Assembly: GCF_021030645.1 (NCBI RefSeq) | Contig: NZ_JACGCJ010000024.1 | Span: 1-41,570, forward strand | Length of the DNA: 41,570 bases | Source: Agrilactobacillus fermenti | Lineage (GTDB): Bacteria > Bacillota > Bacilli > Lactobacillales > Lactobacillaceae | Reading direction: 5' to 3' | Part shown: piece by piece, positions 41,196 through 41,570 of the stretch | How the letters are laid out: each line of letters opens with the position of its first letter | Position numbering within the stretch: the first letter of the stretch is position 1 | The notes under the pieces: model-generated | Seen by the model: only the letters and a program-made list of their open reading frames with translations | What the model was told of the DNA's origin: nothing | Database searches by the model: none | Translations under genes and position numbers: made by a program

Positions 41196-41280
41196 TTTGG
41201 CACACGTTTAAAGTAAAATTGTTCGCAAACAAATAGTGGCTGGATAAAACTAACGTTTTGCTGTCAGCCACTATTTTTTA
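41196..41280 (+). repeat. Intergenic repeat with terminator hairpin, copy 2
   Basis: Same flank TTGGCACACGTTTAAA and TTGTTCGCAAAC as at 3865-3952, then GTGGCTG-loop-CAGCCAC and a T run. The loop GATAAAACTAACGTTTTGC is the reverse complement of the copy 1 loop. It ends the glcD transcript. Confidence 0.7.
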
Positions 41281-41415
41281 CGTATGAAATCGTTTCATTT
41301 GTTGAAGTAATGGGTTAACATTGGAATTGAAACAAGTTGTTGTAAAGCAATAACCTGCCGCTAAATGGGGGTGCAGGAGAATATGAAGAGAATTATTGCT
41401 GTGATACCAACTGTA

Positions 41416-41570
41416 CTAGTGTGGATTTGAGTCAATATCTTGAACACGATTTGAGAGATTTTTTTCGATATTCCGATGGGCGATTATTTCATCACTTCGA
41501 TCGAATATCAAACCCACACCGTTTGACATCTGATCGAAGTGATGAAGAAGCCCGTTATGGAATATGCGTC
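41416..41570 (-). CDS. Partial hypothetical gene at the window edge
   Basis: The minus-strand frame is open from the window end to a TAG at 41416 (50 codons: HHFDQMSNGVGLIFDR..., ending QDIDSNPH). The 5' part lies outside the window. A plus-strand frame is also open here (HHFDRISNPHR...), because the large palindrome encodes similar residues on both strands. Which strand is real cannot be settled; I recognise no family. Confidence 0.35.
   Translation of the reverse strand, partial: RIFHNGLLHHFDQMSNGVGLIFDRSDEIIAHRNIEKNLSNRVQDIDSNPH
41478..41553. repeat. Large inverted repeat near the window end
   Basis: TCATCACTTCGATC (41489-41502) is perfectly complementary to 41532-41545, and GGGC/GCCC (41478-41481/41550-41553) extends the pairing. 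There is no T run. It may be a mobile-element end, a structured RNA or part of a coding region. Confidence 0.55.

Noticed and set aside
41282-41297. ATGAAATCGTTTCAT as a second cre site
   Set aside because: The dyad is one base too short for the 14-base cre spacing.
41382-41429. 15-codon ORF MKRIIAVIPTVLVWI with AGGAG upstream
   Set aside because: It stops after 15 codons and looks like a chance signal-peptide-like start; it could also be a relic of a lost gene, but nothing supports that.
1-41570. CRISPR array, rRNA, tRNA or intact prophage
   Set aside because: No regularly spaced repeats, no rRNA or cloverleaf sequence and no phage structural genes were seen; the only long-range repeats are the IS ends, the acetyltransferase operators and the terminator-like repeat pair.

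Overview
The window looks like the chromosome of a lactic acid bacterium of the Lactobacillaceae. Reasons: moderate-to-low GC, strong AGGAGG ribosome sites, CcpA (cre), Rex, LexA and T-box signals, an L-2-hydroxyisocaproate dehydrogenase, mannose-class PTS genes, LURP-one, DUF1129 and double-zinc-ribbon membrane proteins, and an argCJBDF operon. A genus such as Loigolactobacillus or a near relative is only a guess. I see no rRNA, tRNA, CRISPR array or intact prophage.

Layout. 1-1.95 kb is a patch of mobile DNA between two IS ends. It holds the 3' end of an IS1182-type transposase, a minus-strand three-gene operon headed by a probable circular bacteriocin precursor, and two broken minus-strand genes that may come from a plasmid. 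2.0-5.3 kb: maltose/galactoside O-acetyltransferase, an M20 ArgE/DapE deacylase, and a glycerol dehydrogenase behind a Rex-like operator. 5.3-7.0 kb: an MHS-type transporter preceded by an 18-codon isoleucine-rich leader peptide and a terminator/antiterminator. 7.0-9.2 kb: a MerR regulator with two 19-bp-spacer promoters and an SDR-cupin-CMD operon. 10.6-16 kb: LacI regulator, mannose-class PTS IIB-IIC-IID-IIA and an oligo-1,6-glucosidase. 16-18.3 kb: LexA-controlled YolD-like protein plus Y-family polymerase. 18.3-21.9 kb: T-box leader, 39-aa ORF, 2-keto-4-pentenoate-hydratase-like protein, L-HicDH and a second acetyltransferase. 21.9-25 kb: LysR regulator divergent from an Old-Yellow-Enzyme/FAD reductase. 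25-34.2 kb: KptA, TPM and zinc-ribbon membrane proteins, SGNH lipoprotein, an atypical DsbB, PadR-DUF1129 and a fumarylacetoacetase-family hydrolase. 34.2-39.5 kb: argF, argD, argB, argJ, argC on the minus strand. 39.7-41.1 kb: a GlcD-type FAD oxidase with a cre site. The last 450 bases hold a repeat/terminator and a partial minus-strand frame inside a large palindrome.

How the parts may work together. Several enzymes act on 2-oxo or 2-hydroxy acids (T-box hydratase, HicDH, FAH-family hydrolase, GlcD, ene-reductase). Two of the strongest RNA controls read branched-chain amino-acid supply: Ile codons in the leader peptide, and a putative Val specifier in the T-box. This suggests, but does not prove, a link between branched-chain 2-oxo acid handling and amino-acid status. 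The PTS/GH13 operon is a self-contained uptake-and-hydrolysis unit for an alpha-1,6-linked sugar. The arginine operon is complete from N-acetylglutamate to citrulline through the ArgJ cycle.

Most unusual items: the circular-bacteriocin locus on the IS-bounded patch, the leader-peptide attenuator on an MHS transporter, the T-box on a hydratase, and two copies of an intergenic repeat whose hairpin loop is inverted between copies.
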